Source of the DNA: Chiua virens
Lineage: Eukaryota > Basidiomycota > Agaricomycetes > Boletales > Boletaceae
Assembly: GCA_019787685.1 (NCBI GenBank)
Contig: JAHNUO010000026.1
Location: 1-64,000 of the forward strand
Reading direction: 5' to 3'
DNA: 64,000 nucleotides
This document shows, in pieces, positions 63,213 to 64,000 of the stretch (positions are counted from its first letter, which is position 1; every line of letters starts with the position of its first letter). The notes beneath the pieces were generated by a model. That model ran no database searches. It had not been told where the DNA came from and worked only from the letters and a program-made list of their open reading frames with translations. The translations under genes were made by a program, and so were the position numbers.

Positions 63213-64000
63213 ATGAGGGCCTTGCTCTTAGCTTTGTCTCTGTCGTCGGCGCTGTTCTCGCTAGTCCATGCGGGATTACCAGACTTCAAGATCTACGGTG
63301 TGAACTTGGGCTCATGGTGAGTGTATCCCAGCTAGGTCGGACTAGTGTTATGATCCTGTTCGCGGTATAGGCTTGTGCTCGAAGCCTGGATGCTCCCTCA
63401 AGGTATGCGCTCGCATTGTACAATACTCGTTCTTCCTGACCCAATTTAATCCTCAGAATGGTTGAACATGGGCGGACAAATCTGTTCAAATTGTGAAGAT
63501 TGCATTGCGACCGAATTGTATGTGGAGTTTCGAGTAGGCGCGACTTATCAATCTCATACATCCAAAGCGCGTTTGCCAAGGCGTATCCCGATACCGTCGA
63601 CGAGAAATTTGCGCAGCATTGGGACACCTGGTTCACCCAGTCCCACGTCGCGCAATTCAAAGAGTATGGTATCAACACAGTTCGCGTCCCGGTATGTATG
63701 TCAGCCAACAATATTGTGTTTTATGCTGATTCATGGTTTAGCTCGGATATTGGATCGTTGAAGCGCTCGTGAACCGTCCCGAAGAAGCTTATCCTCGCGG
63801 CGGTCTTGCTTACCTGGTACGTACTCCAAATCAAGAGATTGTTCAGAGTTCTGAGGTAGATCATTCGACAGCGTGGCGGCTTGCAATGGTTGCAAGATGC
63901 TGGGATTCAGGTAATTTTGGATCACCATGCATTGCCAGGCGTTCAGACACCCGATCAACAATTCACCGGAAAGTACGTGGTTTACTTCTGCACGAGCCCA
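63213..64000 (+). CDS. GH5 exo-beta-1,3-glucanase, N-terminal part (runs off the window)
   Basis: Exons 63213-63316, 63371-63402, 63457-63517, 63568-63691, 63742-63816 and 63872-63972 (followed by GTACGT) stay in phase. Residues 1-21 are a signal peptide (MRALLLALSLSSALFSLVHA). Next come the GH5_9-like motifs FKIYGVNLGSWLVLEAWMLP, EYGINTVRVPLGYWIVEAL and GIQVILDHHALPGVQ, which are conserved in Exg1-type glucanases that trim cell-wall beta-1,3-glucan. The catalytic glutamates lie beyond the window. A short Cys-containing insert (GGQICSNCEDC) sits near residue 50. Confidence 0.9.

Overview
The window is nuclear DNA of a basidiomycete, most likely an Agaricomycete. Its genes are cut by many introns of about 45-80 nt with GT(A/G)NGT...AG borders. 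It carries clade-typical families: a KDZ transposase with a TET/JBP dioxygenase, a DUF6534-type seven-helix protein and a P-loop GTPase of the GRANAGKT type. The conserved genes are fungal (CDC48/p97, Ytp1, Fmp52, an MCH-type MFS permease and a GH5 exo-glucanase). All exon borders below were worked out by hand from splice motifs, phase and family motifs. I found no tRNA, rRNA or CRISPR array.

Layout. 1-3.7 kb: a divergent pair, an F-box gene (-) and a coiled-coil gene (+). 4.8-8.7 kb: a P-loop GTPase gene whose middle is replaced by a run of exons of only three nucleotides; 19 of the introns in this run are near-identical 82-nt copies in tandem (6253-7864). 8.7-20 kb: degenerate sequence, a nearly intact Ty1/copia retrotransposon (10159-16454, TSD GTAAA) and a MITE-like palindromic repeat (17665-18063). 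20.08-46.96 kb: a giant KDZ-class DNA transposon bounded by inverted arrays of GGGCCC-rich tandem repeats. It carries a TET/JBP gene, the KDZ transposase, two paralogous zinc-cluster genes in mirror orientation, a peptide-repeat gene and a broken cargo gene; most of these have in-frame stops. A third, more diverged repeat array and a 2-kb field of GTC/GAC hairpins lie near its right end. 48-64 kb: an ordinary gene-dense region with DUF6534-type 7TM (-), FMP52 (-), YTP1-like (-), hotdog thioesterase (+), CDC48 (+), MFS permease (-) and GH5 glucanase (+, runs off the window).

How it works together. The right third is housekeeping: protein extraction and unfolding (CDC48), a mitochondrial Rossmann protein (Fmp52), a thioesterase, transport and cell-wall glucan trimming. 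The middle is a transposon that coupled DNA mobilisation (KDZ transposase) with DNA-base oxidation (TET/JBP). This copy looks dead, and several of its stops could have come from C-to-T change at CpG. The most unusual signal is the GTPase gene at 4840-8655. Reading phase is kept through 23 consecutive single-codon exons into a C-terminus that fits the protein. The repeated introns are homogenised, yet the three exonic bases between them vary and none is a stop codon.
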